Below, piece by piece: positions 22,751-35,169 of a stretch of 64,000 nucleotides of DNA. Origin of the DNA: Hemerocallis citrina (lineage: Eukaryota; Streptophyta; Magnoliopsida; Asparagales; Asphodelaceae); contig CM030366.1 of the NCBI GenBank assembly GCA_017893485.1, positions 182,284,594 through 182,348,593 on the forward strand, given 5' to 3'. The notes under the pieces were generated by a model, which worked only from the letters and a program-made list of their open reading frames with translations, made no database searches and had not been told where the DNA came from. The stretch's first letter is position 1. Each line of letters opens with the position of its first letter. The translations under genes and the position numbers were made by a program.

Positions 22751-23510
22751 ACTGGCTCTGTCAAGTGGTGCAATGGCACCAAGGGCTAGAGCTGGTATCG
22801 GGACCCGAGCTCGGTACCTCACAGGTCCAAAAATTGGACCCGAACCCGGACTTGAGAGAACTGGGTTTGTTCGGGTCCGGATCCTAATCAAAAAAATATA
22901 CCTGTCCGATCCAAGTAGCAGAAAATAAATATTAACACTTACGTATTTTTGCACTCCATACTCTACGGTTCCAACAATTTTTGCACTTGAATACATGAAT
23001 AAATATTATATTTACACATTTATCTTCAACAATTACTATTTACATATATATCCCTATTATCCTATTATTCAAATTCGATATTTTTTGGGGTATTTTTTAA
23101 CGCATCCGGGTCCAAGTTTGGGTCCGGGTCGGTTCTATTTTGAGCGGATCTGGACCCAAATTCGGAAGTGCCTCAGGTCTTATTTTAGGACTCGAACCCG
23201 GACCCTAGACCAGTATAGATCGAGTCGCTTCAGGTCCAATGTCGGGTCCGGGTATCGGGTAAATGTGACAGTGCTACCAAGGGCTTCAGATTCATCATCC
23301 CCGATGATGGATATGAGGACAACTTCGTCCACCAGTCCTCCATCAAGCCCGACCGCTTCTGATCCCTAGCAGAGGGAGAGACCGTCGAGTACGTGTCTCC
23401 ACTAGCGATGGCAGCCGCACCAAGGCGATCAACATTTTCGATCCCGATTGTGCTCTAGTTTAGGGATCTAATTCCTGCGGCTCTGGTGGCGGCGGAGGTG
23501 GTTCTCCGAC
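22751..23510 (+). pseudogene. Cold-shock-domain / glycine-rich protein pseudogene, split by an hAT-type insertion
   Basis: The + strand encodes TGSVKWCNGTKG (22751-22786) and, after the insertion, FRFIIPDDGYEDNFVHQSSI (from 23285), then SLAEGETVEYV. That is the cold shock domain of plant CSD/GRP2 proteins, single-strand RNA/DNA-binding chaperones with an N-terminal CSD and glycine-rich tail. It is broken four ways: a 490-bp transposon inside the domain (22787-23276), a TGA after KPDRF, a frameshift before the SRTKAIN block (about 23405), and loss of the aromatic residue in VKWF (here VKWC). A short glycine-rich stretch (about 23479-23507) follows. No clear start codon or zinc knuckles were found, so it is a fragment. 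Confidence 0.85.
22787..23276. mobile_element. 490-bp non-autonomous hAT-like element
   Basis: Flanked by a perfect 8-bp duplication CCAAGGGC (22779-22786 and 23277-23284), the size made by hAT transposases. The ends are TAGAGCTGGTATCGGG and, complemented, TAGCACTGTCACATTT; both start TAG, and subterminal GGGTCCGGGT/ACCCGGACCC repeats match the style of plant hAT ends. No coding capacity. Removing one copy of the duplication together with the element restores continuity of the cold shock domain. Confidence 0.85.
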
Positions 23511-24727
23511 CTCCGCGCCACCACCCCCGCCGCTACAACCCCCTCACCTCCTCCGCCACTGCCAACACCAACCTCAGCAACCCCACTGTTGGTCTTGGGG
23601 ATTTGTTGTGTGAGAGCGAGGAGAAGGTATGCTCTTCACTGCTCTCTCTTTGGTTGTTTGTTTGAGATGTGATTATGTATGAGAGTTTGATTTGTGAGGG
23701 GTTGAGAGAGTGTGTGAGAGAGAGGAGAAAGTATGCTCTTTACCGCTCTCTCTCTCTCTCTCTCTCTGACTGTGGATTTGATTGGGATTTGATTGTGAGT
23801 GCATATGTTGATTGCGAGTGAGAAGGAGAGTAGGAGATGATTGGGTTTGGCATTTGGATCGAAGTGAAAGTGAGAAGAGAGAGGGAAAGATTTGGTCTAT
23901 ATTTTGGATCTGAGTGAGAGTGGGGAGAAGATCTAGAAGACGAAGGTGATTCCTGACTGCTCTCCTCAGAGGGGCAGGCAGTGCGGGTGAGCAAGCGGTA
24001 GCCGATGTAGTAGGGTTGTAGAGGTTGGGCCCGACGACGTGTCCTCCCACCGCCAATGCCTTCGATGATGCTCACTATGCCTTCATGGGAGAGGTGTTTC
24101 CGCTGTTAGCGGGCGTTTCGAATTTTGAAACGGTTGCACACCAAAATTTTTGCCCAATTCATTTCAGGTGGGTGTGCGCGAGTCACGTGAGTGGCGCACG
24201 AAGCTAAAACGACGTACATACATTTCTTTTGGGCCAAACTTTGTGACTGGGCCAAGTAAGGGTCTAGTACAATAATAGAGAAAATTCCTTTGGGCTTGGA
24301 TGGGGTCCAGTACGGTTTTGGGGTTATCATTTGGGCCTAAGAAGGGGTCCGGATATTCCTATCCTCTAGTGTGAAGTTATCTTTTGGGTCAGTGACCCAC
24401 CCTCCATGGTTTTGTTGGATGGACCACTTGTTGTCCGTATTTGTCATGTTGCTTTATGTTTTTGTTAATTGTCCCACCCCCCCATGTATAACTAAAGGAT
24501 CTATGTTTTATTTCATGTCTTGTAGGTTGAATATTCGGTCCAATACTTTGGTTTTGTTTTGTTAATTCTTATTAATAAAATAGGGTGACTATATTTTACC
24601 TTTTTCCTCAAAATAAAAATAAAAATAATTTTTTTTAGCTCTACCAAACATTGTATTTGGCCTAGTTTTGCAACTAACCCTAGCCAAATGCCCCCACAAC
24701 TTCTCTTGCAAGTTAAAAGTTAAGAGT
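23511..24727. other. Intergenic with pyrimidine/purine repeats
   Basis: Contains a (CT)n tract at 23746-23768 and two related GA-rich segments (about 23600-23655 and 23720-23765, sharing GTATGCTCTT). The long - strand open frames here (23673-24056, 23740-24075) come from this repeat. 24670-24709 resembles the joined flanks of the hAT-A insertion (see findings). Confidence 0.5.
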
Positions 24728-24880
24728 AATGCTACACCCATTACCATTCTCTTCACTTTCTTAGGTGACACACTCATATTGGAGAGTTTCTCCACCTACT
24801 CTCTCTTCCCCCACCTATTGGAGCGTGCCAACTAAGGTAGTAAAGAAAAATGTAGTGAAATTGGTAGTGGATGTAGCATT
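24728..24880. mobile_element. 153-bp MITE, copy 2 of a small family
   Basis: Ends AATGCTACACCCATTACC and, complemented, AATGCTACATCCACTACC. Shares ends and the internal TAAAGAAAAATG block with copy 1 at 20063-20237. No coding capacity. Confidence 0.78.
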
Positions 24881-25808
24881 ATTCTAAAAGTTATACCTCC
24901 CCTTAACTTCTCTTCCCTAAACTGCAACAAAATGTTAAGTTGCAATTTTTTTGCCCTACAAACACTGCAACTGACCCTAGCCTAGGGATGGCAAACGGGT
25001 CGGGTTGACCCGCAACCCGCCCACTCCAAACCGGTCCCGCATTGTAGCGGTTCAGCTCCGAGTTGAACCCGTTTAGCGAAACGGATCGACCCGGGTCACC
25101 AATTTCGCAAATCCAACCCGTGAACCCGTTGACTCGGTCAAACCCACCTGCAACCCACTTGTTCGACCGGCGGGTTAGGAGTCGTTAGACTCGCGGGTCA
25201 AACGGTCTATCTGCACGGTCGAACAGCCCCTAACTAGCGCTGGCGCAAAACAGAGAATTGTTGGCTCTTATTTTGTTGGGGGGGGGGGGGGGGGGTTCCC
25301 TATAAAGAAAATCCTAACTTCGATCAAAATATTTTCACACCTTACTCTCTTACTCTCTCTACTACTACTACTCAATTCAATCAATTTCATTCATCAAAGA
25401 AGCAAGCAACAAAAAATTTACAATTTCGATCGTATCAAATTCGTGGTGATTCAACAACGCTCTCGACTACAAACTCCCTCAACGAAGAAGCTCTTTCTCT
25501 ATTTTCTATGACTACATCGACTACACCTCTCACTCGACTAGTCTACTTCTATTATTATTTTATCTTTCATTTATATATACGATTATTCCTGGAATATGGT
25601 ATCAAAATTCACAAGATTCTCTACTCTTTATTTTTGTTGTAGTTCTAATTTTTTGTTACAAATAGTTTGTTGGTTTTTCGTATTTCTCTTTCTCCACCCT
25701 CCTTTTTTTTAGAAATTTTTTTTAACATCTCTCCTAGATTGTTTTTTTATTTTTCACATACACTATTAGAACACTATAAATTGTTATTTTTTCACATACA
25801 CTATTGTC

Positions 25809-26189
25809 ATGTCTAGATCACGAGGTAGCGGCCGTAGCTAAAGTGGACAAGATTCCATCGATTCTTCACGTCGGCCTCCAATACTCTCACAAATAGAGCC
25901 CAAATTTACATTGAATCCTATGGTAGGAACTCACGATATCCCTTCACACGACATAGAAGAAGAAATGCATGATGATGCCACACAAACACAACAAACTGAA
26001 CCTGCTAGTAGTAGAAAAACTAGGGGGGAAAACTAGTGATTGACACAAATATTATTACTATATCCCCAAAGAGGATAATCCGGGTGTAGGGCATAAGATT
26101 TGTAAAACTTGTTCTAAGAGTTACAAATGGAGGAAGGGTGAGGGAACATGTACAATTAAATGACACATTAAAAATGTACGCAAGGATCT
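25809..26189 (+). pseudogene. hAT-A transposase, N-terminal part
   Basis: From ATG at 25809 the frame reads MSRSRGSGRS then a stop, then SGQDSIDSSRRPPIL and a serine/threonine-rich stretch. Further on, GHKICKTCSKSYKWRKGEG (about 26090-26150) is a BED-type zinc finger with the C-x2-C pair and a following histidine, interrupted by further stops. The same N-terminus (MSKSRGSGRSQSGQDS) opens the hAT-B transposase, so the two are one family. The Copia-A insertion cuts the gene here. Confidence 0.8.
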
Positions 26190-26194
26190 ATTAC

Positions 26195-26466
26195 TGTTAG
26201 ATCAAGATTAGTAATTAGGGTTACGGTTTATATCTCACAGCCGCTTAAGATATTATACCCTGCTTATCAGTAATTGGAATATCACAGGGCACTACCTCTA
26301 GACCAACATTTATAAGAGAGATACTGGATTTAGGGTACTGGGCTTTATGCCCACTCAACCCGGTCCAACAATTAAACAGATAACACATGCAAAGCACATG
26401 TTGCCCCATAGAACATTATACACAATAATATTCTATTATATTGAGAATATATCTATATATCCAACA
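26195..26466 (-). repeat. 3' LTR of Copia-A
   Basis: 272 bp, ends TGTTGGATAT and TAACA on the - strand. It is intact and uninterrupted, unlike its partner. Confidence 0.85.
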
Positions 26467-27631
26467 ATCTCCTCCTATATTCTCAATATATTAGGCAATG
26501 CCCCGTTAAATCATTAGATCACAAAATAATATAGTTCATAGACTAAATCAATTATATGATTAGTTCAAATGAGACTAAACCAAAATAATCAAATAGTTCA
26601 AAGACCATATTAAAAAAGAATAGTTCACAATGACTAAACCAACTAGAGAAAACTTGTCATAGTTTCAAAATCAACCAAAGCAAAAAAACGTCAAGAACAA
26701 AATATGAGTTTTAAGCTTATGAACACAGGAGTCTTAAACTCAACAGAAGTTTTACCAAGCAAGTAAAAACTTTATTCTCGAGAGAAATAAACCAAAACTA
26801 TATCCTTGCAAACTGCTTTATGTTTACTCCTTCATTTTTTAGCAAATCATTATTTTGAAATCTTTGTTGACAGATTCAACTCCTCCATCTATGCTAGCTT
26901 ATTGAAAATAAGAATATTAAGAGACATCTCTAAGAATTCTAGTGAGTTTCATAAAGTATCTAGTTTTGCTAAAGAACTTGGTACAAGTCAACGATAGCTT
27001 AGCAAAATGTAATGCAAGCATCACAATCAAGTTTCTTTAACAAAATAAAGACCAAGAACTATTATAGTTTCTACACAAGAGCTATACTATGTTTCATATT
27101 AGAATGATAGAACAGTCAAATCAATTATGGTTAATTTTGAATCATCAAAATTGGGATGAAACATGAATCCATAAAAGAGATATATCGTCAAAATTGGAAT
27201 GATATAACGACAATTCTAAACATCGGAAACACATCGACAAGTTTTCATGCTTTTTTTTGGAATAATGATATGATTCTAAGTAAATTATGAGAATATTTAG
27301 CATCATCAAAATTGGAATGAAATTATATATTAACAGAATTTAAATAGAACTTTTCAAATTATCTAAAGCATGTTAATTGCCTAAAATTGATGCTTAAGTT
27401 TGAACTTGTCTGTGACTCCAATTGGATTCTATTCAAAACAACTAGGATGTTAAAACTTTTGGCTCAATAGCTTTTAACTCCATTTTCCCCACAGTTTTGA
27501 TAATTAGATCACTTTCAAATCTCTTAGTAAGAGTATTGGCCATATTTTATTTCAATTGCACTTTATTTATGAGAAAGTTCAACTAGGCTTCTTTCAGCCT
27601 TAATATACTCCTCTGACTATTATAGAGTGAG

Positions 27632-30230
27632 TTATGAGCTACAGTGCATTGCAGCTTGATAGTCGATGAATAGAATTAGAGAGTTACTTAAACTTCTTAA
27701 TGGATAACTAGCAACAAGTTCTTCAATCCACTCAACCTCTTCCCCTGCAGAGGATAACACATAGAAGTCTGATTTAATGGATGATAGCACAATGCCTGTT
27801 TGCCTTTTAATTTCCATAACATTTCTGTTCCTCCTAGTGTAAACACATATCCACTAGTTATCGACTTTCACTAAATTCTGAGCATCATAATGCATCAGAT
27901 CATCCATTCATTCCTGAAGGATGACTAGAGTAGCACAAAGCAAACTCTTGATTACCTCTCAAGTAACTCATTAGCCTCTTATGGCTCTCCAATGTGTATT
28001 AATAGAATTAGTACTGAATCTACAGATCATACCTACCTCAAAGGCTATGTCTGTCAGTGCAGATCTTTTTATATATGAGACTTCCAATAAGTTTAGAATG
28101 ATCTAAATGTCTCATAGTTGCACCATTATTAAGTGTCAACCTTTATCATAATCATAAGTGTTTCAAAACACATTTTCAGTCACTATATCCGCACTTTTGG
28201 AACACATTATTGATTTAATGAGTTTGACTAAGGGTTATCTTTTGCTAACCCAAACTCACTCTTATACCTAATATGATGTCCATAACACCTAGGTGTTTCA
28301 TGCTGAAATCTTTGAATATCACAGTTTTAACTTCATTTGTAATAGAGAGGTCACTTCCAATTAACAAGCATGTCAACAATATACAAATAAAAGGGCAATT
28401 ATATTTGACTCACCACAGAATTAAAGACATTTTTCTGAATTACTTGATTCAAATCCAAGCTCTTTAAAAGTCTGTCAAAATATTTGTGCCTCAAGTTTAA
28501 CACATGTTTTAAAACATACAATGATTTTACCAATTTGTCAATTTTGTTCATTAAACATATTAGTACAAACTTTTCAGTACAAAAATTTTCAATACAAAAC
28601 ATTAAATACAAAATTTTTAGTACAAAACTGTTTAAACATCTCTGATGAATAACAAAATTTTCAATAGATGGAAGGTTAAGAAGAATACTTATGGTAGAAA
28701 TATGACAAACATGTGAGTAAACTTCAAACAAATCTTCCCCACATTGCAAAATTAAGTTTCCTCTACAAACCCCACTTACTATAGTGTTAGCCCCTTTCAG
28801 TAAATCAACTAATTCAAAATATTATTGTATAACCACAAATTCATTTCATTATTACTAAAGACTCTTCTTGGCTCATTTGTCATTGAAATTTTAAGTGTCA
28901 GTAAGGTTGGTTCTTGATTTCAACTGTGAATTATTGATTGTGTCTGTAGAACTAGATAATTTTATACATTTATCTTTGATGAACACTTCCTCAAAGAACT
29001 CTGTATGTCTAGATTCTTCAAACACAAATTAGATAGATCCAACATCTGTCAACTTAATTTCATTCTGCACTTTCTAAGTATACACAAATATTTGTTATAA
29101 GTCCTACTTTAGGCCTTCTATGGTCATGTACTCTAACAAATGTATTTGTGTTTCTATCTCATAGTCTACAAGGTGTAAATAATTTAGAGTGTAGTAGCAT
29201 ATTAGGAATATGATTAACAATACAATATCACCCATAATTACACCAAGTCAAACAACAATCAATAATATAGAATTCAACATTTCACTAAGCGTTTGATTCT
29301 AACTTTTATCAATACCGTTTTGACTGTAGTAAATAGAGTGCACTAGAGATTATGCCAAATGCAAACTTCTCTAAAATTGTTAAAACATATTCACCACCTC
29401 TATCAAATCTGGAACATTTTGATCTTAGCATTTAACTAGATTTTAATTCATCAAAGTAACGAGTGCTGCATCCTCCATATATATATATATGAAAAATATT
29501 CAATAATCGTCTCCAAGAGTAACTAAATACTTCTGACCAGTCATTATCTCATCTAGTCACAAAGCTACTGAGATCACAAATATCTGAATGTATTTACTCA
29601 AGAAATTGTGCACTCCTATAGACCATACTAAATGGTTTTCTAGTGATCATAAACTGAGCACAAATTTCACAATTGTCATATTTAATGAGGTGTAATTTAG
29701 CAGAATTATGAGTTTTAACAAGAACAAACAATTTAACATATAGTTCACATGTCCTAGCCTATTATGCCGTATTCATGGACCACACAAACTAGAACTACTA
29801 TTGTCAATTGCTTTGTTTGTTAAACTCAACTTACATATGCCATTAATTATTCAAGCACATTATAAACTATTAATAATATAATACAAAATTACTCTACTAC
29901 ATTTTACAAAAATGTTTACTTTCTCTCGTGGTTCTAATAATATCTAATTGCTCAAACACATTGAGTGAAGAGTTCATTTCTCTATACGTTCTTCATCATT
30001 TTCGAAATGCTAAACGAGATAATGACTAACATGTTGTAATTCAATTTTGCACACACAGTATAACGAATGAGAAAGAACAAAACGTAACTAATGAAGTCAT
30101 ATCCTGCATTAAATGATGATTTCTTCTAAGTTACAGACATTTGTTATGCATCTTATACATCAATCTTTATTAGAGAAGTAAACAAACAATCTCACATAAA
30201 CTGCAAACGATGTGCCACCCAATATATCTA
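27632..30230 (-). pseudogene. Copia-A pol remnants (integrase, reverse transcriptase, RNase H)
   Basis: On the - strand, from high to low coordinates, three Copia pol pieces are recognisable. An integrase core remnant with DRGGEY lies near 29340-29440. A reverse transcriptase remnant with LVKSLYVLKHV and KYFDRLLKSL lies at 28399-28560. An RNase H remnant with SSAGEEVEWIEELV followed by DYQAAMH lies at 27632-27817. Frames are broken repeatedly and the catalytic YVDD and most integrase residues are not recoverable by eye. The rest of 26467-30237 is AT-rich decayed internal sequence. Confidence 0.7.
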
Positions 30231-30713
30231 TACACATTGTAGAACCCCGTATTTTCAAATATTATTTTAATTATTTGAAAATGAATTTAAGTAATTTTTG
30301 AGGGTTTAAATAAATATTTTCTAAGAAAGTTATCTTTTGTACACGTGCAAAACACGTGCAAATGACTTTTCAGAAGTTTGAAAAATTAAGTTCTCTTTAT
30401 GAAAAATCGTTATTTATTATTTGAAAATTATTTAGTATTTTTCCAGATTTTTCTGAAATTAATCGATACTATTTGCAATTTTTGGGAAAAGAAGGGCTTA
30501 TTTGCAAAATTGACATTTGTTTGGGTTAAAACGCAAAAGTGGCATTCTGGACGTTTTGAGCAGTATTGGCATTGAGGTTTAAGTTATATTTCACTATTAA
30601 ATCCTAGTTTAAATGATATTTGATGAAATTTCAAGACTAATCTACATATATGTAAATTATATTTTTGGGAAAGGATTATTTTGCAAATTGGGTGAAAACC
30701 CTAATATTTTAAT

Positions 30714-30727
30714 CCGGCATATATATA
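30714..30727 (+). promoter_or_regulatory. TATA-like box in the 2.8-kb solo LTR
   Basis: CATATATATAAGG followed about 30 bp later by the start of a GC-richer transcribed-looking stretch. It is a candidate LTR promoter in + orientation; nothing shows it is active. Confidence 0.5.
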
Positions 30728-31406
30728 AGGGATTTTCCTATTCCCAGCCGTCATTGAGTATACACAGGATTTTTGAGATTTATTTTGAGAAGCAAAAGAA
30801 GAGGCTTTTGGATCTAGCAAGGAGAAGAACTATTTCGTGGATTTTCTTCAAAACAATGTGAGTGGTTGTTTTGTTTTGTTTTGTTTGTTTGTGTACTTTG
30901 TTTGCTTGATTAATGAAGGACATGAGACCTTTGTTATGATTGTTGTGATCGTCATGCTATTGTTTTGTGAATCTCATTGTATGTATATGACATGGATCTA
31001 TTATTTAATATGAAGGATGAGAACTTTATTTGGATCATGTGTGAGAAATGTTAAGATTTGTTGAGGAAATGTTGATCTATGAGATCGTATTGTTGGGAGA
31101 CAATTAAGAACTGATTATGTTGTGATCAGATATTAAACATCTGGATCTAGTGATTACAAACCAATCTTAATTATATGTTGAGGAAGACATTTAGTTTTGT
31201 TGAGAAAAACCCTAATGGGAGGATTGAGAGTTTGGATCATGAGGATATGAAATTTGAGTATTTGTTTGATTGAGAAATGTAACCATGATGGAGATCTTTG
31301 AGAGTTGTTTAATTGCCTGAATACAAGTAAATTTTGTGATCAGTAAATCTTTAGAAAACCCCTGTTTGATTTGTGTTCAGACCTATTTATGGGAATCTGT
31401 AGCCGA

Positions 31407-31733
31407 CAGTCGACTGGACTGCGAAGCAGTCGACTGGTACGAGCCTACTGTGTATTTTTTAGTTCTTGAGTTTTGTTCGGGACAGTCGACCTAGACTGAG
31501 GTCAGTCGACTGGTCTGCTGTTTGTTATTTTGTTCGGTCCTTTCGGGACAGTCGACCTATGAACCATTTCAGTCGACTTATATACTTAGAATATTTTGAT
31601 GAAATTATTTGTTTTTGTCTCGGGGCAGTCGACTGACTCCTTGGTAAGTCGACTGACCATGCCTTAGTTTATTTTTGAGAATTGTTGGATTATGCCCTCT
31701 GGACAGTCGACTGGTCCCTTATGCAGTCGACTG
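31407..31733. repeat. Array of five paired CAGTCGACTG palindromes in the solo LTR
   Basis: Ten copies of the 10-bp palindrome or near matches start at 31407/31427, 31483/31503, 31549/31570, 31626/31646 and 31704/31724. Within each pair the starts are 20, 20, 21, 20 and 20 bp apart; the pairs recur every 66-78 bp. Six copies are exact. Upstream flanks have recurring types: GCCGA, TCGGGA and CTCTGGA, in that order. The same flank order occurs in the Copia-B LTRs. Confidence 0.93.
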
Positions 31734-32154
31734 GTCCTGTAAGATCTTGTATTTGATTTGAGATATTTTGTTTAGTGTTTGACTTTGAGACATTTGTTCA
31801 GTACTTGATTTTGAGATATTGTTCAGTATTCGATGTTGAGATATTTGTTCAGTATTTGATTTTGAGATGTCCAGTTAAGAACACGATTTTGAGATATTTT
31901 GTTGAGCCACTTGTTTGGTGGAATTTGTTCAGATATTTGTTTTTGAGTCTCTAAAGGTAGGTGACCCTAGTATACCGGTGTTTGTTCAGTTATTTGTTGA
32001 GGCCCATCGAGGCGAATTTTCAGTTATTCAGATTTTTAGTCCGGTAGGGTACACTACTCTAGGAGATTTGTTCAGTAACCCAAATTAATAAGGACAGGCA
32101 TTAGTAGTGTCATGACGAATGAGAACTTGAGTTATGCACCTCAGTATGGCTTTT

Positions 32155-32430
32155 GATGTAGGATTAGTCTCCTGAATTATCCAAGTAGTTAACTTGCGAT
32201 GTGTGATTTATCTCCGGAATTATCCAGGTAGTTAACCTGAGATGTGAGGTATTTCTTCGGAATTATCCAAGTAATTATCTTGAGATGTGGGATTGAACTA
32301 CGGAATGATCGGAGTCGAGGCGACGCTTTTGGGGTATTATTGTGATGATGAGTCTATGTTTAGATGTGGGATGATCTCCTGAATTATCCAGGGAAAATAC
32401 CTGTGATGTGGGATCAATCTCCGGAATGAT
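32155..32430 (+). repeat. Tandem repeat of about 43 bp in the solo LTR
   Basis: Units starting GATGTG(G)GAT and containing TCCGGAATTATCCA begin at 32155, 32198, 32241 and 32284 (exactly 43 bp apart) and again at 32363 and 32404. The period and the shared GGAATTATCC core suggest repeated protein-binding sites or simple slippage expansion. Confidence 0.88.
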
Positions 32431-32671
32431 CAAGCATGGGCAAATTATCATAGTTTATCTTCATCTCCTAGTAGTCATCGTTGTCAGCATGTAGTCATGA
32501 TGTTTTCTTGAATCACTTTCATGCATTTGGATTTCCTGATTTTACACACACTTGGCTTTTGGTTTTGGTATCACCCATTATTCCTTTGTCGGACTTCATA
32601 CTTTAGTGTTTAATTATTATTTGTTGGATATCATGTTTTAAGTTTATTTATGTTATTTGTTGATTTGTTAC

Positions 32672-33191
32672 TGTTGTGCGGAATACAAATCAAACCAACA
32701 ATCAAACCAACGTGGAAACAAAGAGAGAACCAGCGAGAGAAAAACAGAAAAGCAAGCAACACAAGAACACAAGATTTACGTGGTTCGGCAAAACGATGCC
32801 TACATCCACAAGGGGCGGTTGGGGTTTCTTTACTATGTTCTCCAATGGGCAAACAAAGCCTTTACAAGAGATGACGGCTTCAAAATCCGAATAAGGTGTT
32901 ACACTTTACAAAACCCTAACGGGTGTATTTATAGGGAAACTATTGGGCCTTTCGAATTGGGCCGAATCTGGATCCAAAACCCGCCGACAGTCGACTGGTC
33001 CAATTACCAGGCGACTGATTCCTTCGGGACGGTCGACTGACTCCCACGTACAGTCGACTGCTGCTGCGGTATACTCAGTCTTCGAAAACTCCTCTCTGGA
33101 CAGTCGACTGCTCCTCCATCCAGTCGACTGAAGCTCTGAAACCTTCGAACACTGCAGATACCAATTACCAGAATCGAGCCATTATCCTACA
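32672..33191 (-). repeat. 3' LTR of Copia-B
   Basis: 520 bp, TGTAGGATAATGG...CAGCACAACA-type ends on the - strand. It carries three paired palindromes (32988-33130) and, downstream on the - strand, a TATA box CTATAAATAC (complement about 32926-32935). Confidence 0.93.
32988..33130. repeat. Three paired CAGTCGACTG palindromes in the Copia-B 3' LTR
   Basis: Starts at 32988/33008, 33030/33051 and 33101/33121, so the spacing within pairs is 20, 21 and 20 bp. Four copies are exact; 33008 and 33030 have one mismatch each. On the - strand they lie about 55-200 bp upstream of the TATA box, the usual place of U3 enhancers. Confidence 0.92.
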
Positions 33192-33402
33192 ATCTCCACC
33201 TTGGCGAGATCTTCCAAGTCAAGTATCCAATAATCTCCACCTTGGTGAAATTTTCCAAGTAGCCCAAGCAATCTCCACAAATACTCCAAAACAACTGCTC
33301 ATCACCAAATGTAACATAAGAACCCAAACTCCACCTTAGTATGATATCACATACTAAACAAACTAATAGCAAAGTACTATCCCAACTGCCCATGCCAAAT
33401 TA

Positions 33403-35169
33403 TCAAACATGCAAAATATTAGCCAGGTTCATGCAATGCTTGAACTTGGCTGCCCCAACAATTTTGGTCAACATATCAGCAGGATTATCAGCTGTTCCAA
33501 TCTTCACCAAATGAATATCACCATCCTTTATCAAATCACGCACAAAGTGATAACGGACGTCAATATGTTTGGTCCTCGAATGATGAACTTGGTTCTTCGC
33601 TAAATGAATAGCACTCTGACTGTCACAGTGTACCTCCACCTTCTCCCGATGAATTCCCAAGCTCTTCAAAAGTCCATGTATCCAAATGGCTTCCTTCATG
33701 GCCTCAGCAACCGCCATGTATTCAGCCTCAGTAGTAGACAATGCTACAGTGGACTGCAAATTTGACCTCCAACTTATAGGTGCTCTAGCCATAGTAAACA
33801 AATAGCCTGTAGTAGACCGCCTCTTATCTAGATCACCTGCATAGTCAGAATCAACATATCCAACCAATAACCTGCTAATATTGTCATCCCTTTCAAATTT
33901 CAAACCCACATCTGTGGTGCCACTTATGTACCTCAAAATCCATTTAGCCGCTTGCCAATGCTCTTTGCCTGGATCATGCATATATCGACTAACCATACTC
34001 ACCGCCTGAGAGATGTCTGGTCGAGTACAAACCATGGCATACATCAAACTGCCAACCACACTAGTGTAAGGTACATTAGCCATATACTGTCTCTCTTCAT
34101 CTGTACTTGGAGACTGAGAAGAACTAATTCTGAAATGAGTGGCTAAGGGTGTACTGACTGGTTTAGTTTTCTCATCTATACCAAACCGTTTCAGCACCTT
34201 CAAAAGATATTGCTTCTGTGTCAAACTTACTATGCCCTTTGCCCTGTCTCTAGCTATCTCCATCCCAAGTATCTTCTTGGCTTCACCAAGATCCTTCATC
34301 TCGAATTCAGAACTCAACTGATTCTTCAAATTTTGAATCTCCTTAGCATTTTTAGAGGCAATCAACATATCATCCACATATAATAACAGATATATAAAAG
34401 AACCATTCTGCAACTTCCTGAAGTAGACACAATGATCATACTCACTTCTGGAATATCCCTGCACTTTCATAAACTGATCAAACCTCAAATACCACTGCCT
34501 TGGAGATTGCTTCAACCCATAGAGAGACTTCTTCAACCTGCAAACACAACTTTCCTTCCCAGCTGTCTTAAACCCATCTGGCTGCAACATATAAATTTCT
34601 TCATCTAGATCTCCATGTAAGAATGCAGTCTTCACATCCATCTGTGTCAATTCAAGATCAAACTGTGCTACCAAAGCTAACAAAATCCGAATAGAAGGAT
34701 GCTTCACAACTGGAGAGAACACTTCATTATAGTCAATACCTTCCTGTTGAGCATACCCCTTTGCAACTAGTCTAGCCTTGAACCGAACACTGCCTTTTGG
34801 ACCTTCTTTCTTCGTATACACCCACTTGCAACCAATTGCTTTCTTCCCCTTTGGTAGTTGCACTAGATCCCAAGTCTTATTCTTATGAAGAGAGTTCATC
34901 TCTTCATCCATAGCAACTTTCCAATCTGCATTTTCTGAACTTCTAGTGGCTTCTTTGAAGTTGGAGGGAACTTCATCATCCACAATGGGAAGAGCAAATG
35001 CAACTGTATCTGTAAAACGAGACGGTCGTTTGATATCTCTTCTTTGCCTTCTTACTGCAATTGATTCTACCTGCTGGATAGGAACTTCTTCATCATTCTC
35101 AGTATCAACCACATCATCTTCATCTTGGACAGGAACAGGATTTTCAACTGAAAACTTTTCTAACTCCAC
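33403..35169 (-). CDS. Copia-B reverse transcriptase and RNase H
   Basis: 588-codon open frame, the second half of the Copia polyprotein. The reverse transcriptase has the usual blocks: [20 protein letters not shown], the [16 protein letters not shown] block ([18 protein letters not shown]), [12 protein letters not shown] and the catalytic YVDD at residues 264-267. RNase H follows with [39 protein letters not shown] and [10 protein letters not shown], ending near NPADMLTK. These spellings are those of the Tork/TNT1 clade. The listed 5' end uses a GTG and is not a true start: the same frame continues upstream through the palindrome linker, and the upstream open frame overlaps it by 10 bp in another phase, so one indel separates the halves. 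Confidence 0.93.
   Translation of the reverse strand: MELEKFSVENPVPVQDEDDVVDTENDEEVPIQQVESIAVRRQRRDIKRPSRFTDTVAFALPIVDDEVPSNFKEATRSSENADWKVAMDEEMNSLHKNKTWDLVQLPKGKKAIGCKWVYTKKEGPKGSVRFKARLVAKGYAQQEGIDYNEVFSPVVKHPSIRILLALVAQFDLELTQMDVKTAFLHGDLDEEIYMLQPDGFKTAGKESCVCRLKKSLYGLKQSPRQWYLRFDQFMKVQGYSRSEYDHCVYFRKLQNGSFIYLLLYVDDMLIASKNAKEIQNLKNQLSSEFEMKDLGEAKKILGMEIARDRAKGIVSLTQKQYLLKVLKRFGIDEKTKPVSTPLATHFRISSSQSPSTDEERQYMANVPYTSVVGSLMYAMVCTRPDISQAVSMVSRYMHDPGKEHWQAAKWILRYISGTTDVGLKFERDDNISRLLVGYVDSDYAGDLDKRRSTTGYLFTMARAPISWRSNLQSTVALSTTEAEYMAVAEAMKEAIWIHGLLKSLGIHREKVEVHCDSQSAIHLAKNQVHHSRTKHIDVRYHFVRDLIKDGDIHLVKIGTADNPADMLTKIVGAAKFKHCMNLANILHV

Noticed and set aside
23673..24075. Overlapping 127- and 111-codon - strand frames
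   Set aside because: Driven by the (CT)n tract and related GA-rich repeats.
31407..31733. CRISPR-like array (regular short palindromic repeats)
   Set aside because: The setting is a plant nuclear LTR; repeats are 10 bp in pairs rather than 25-40 bp with unique spacers, and there are no cas genes.
32631..32894. Overlapping frames in the Copia-B LTR, repeated at 37558-37827
   Set aside because: Identical frames in both LTRs reflect the duplication, not a gene; no domain recognised.
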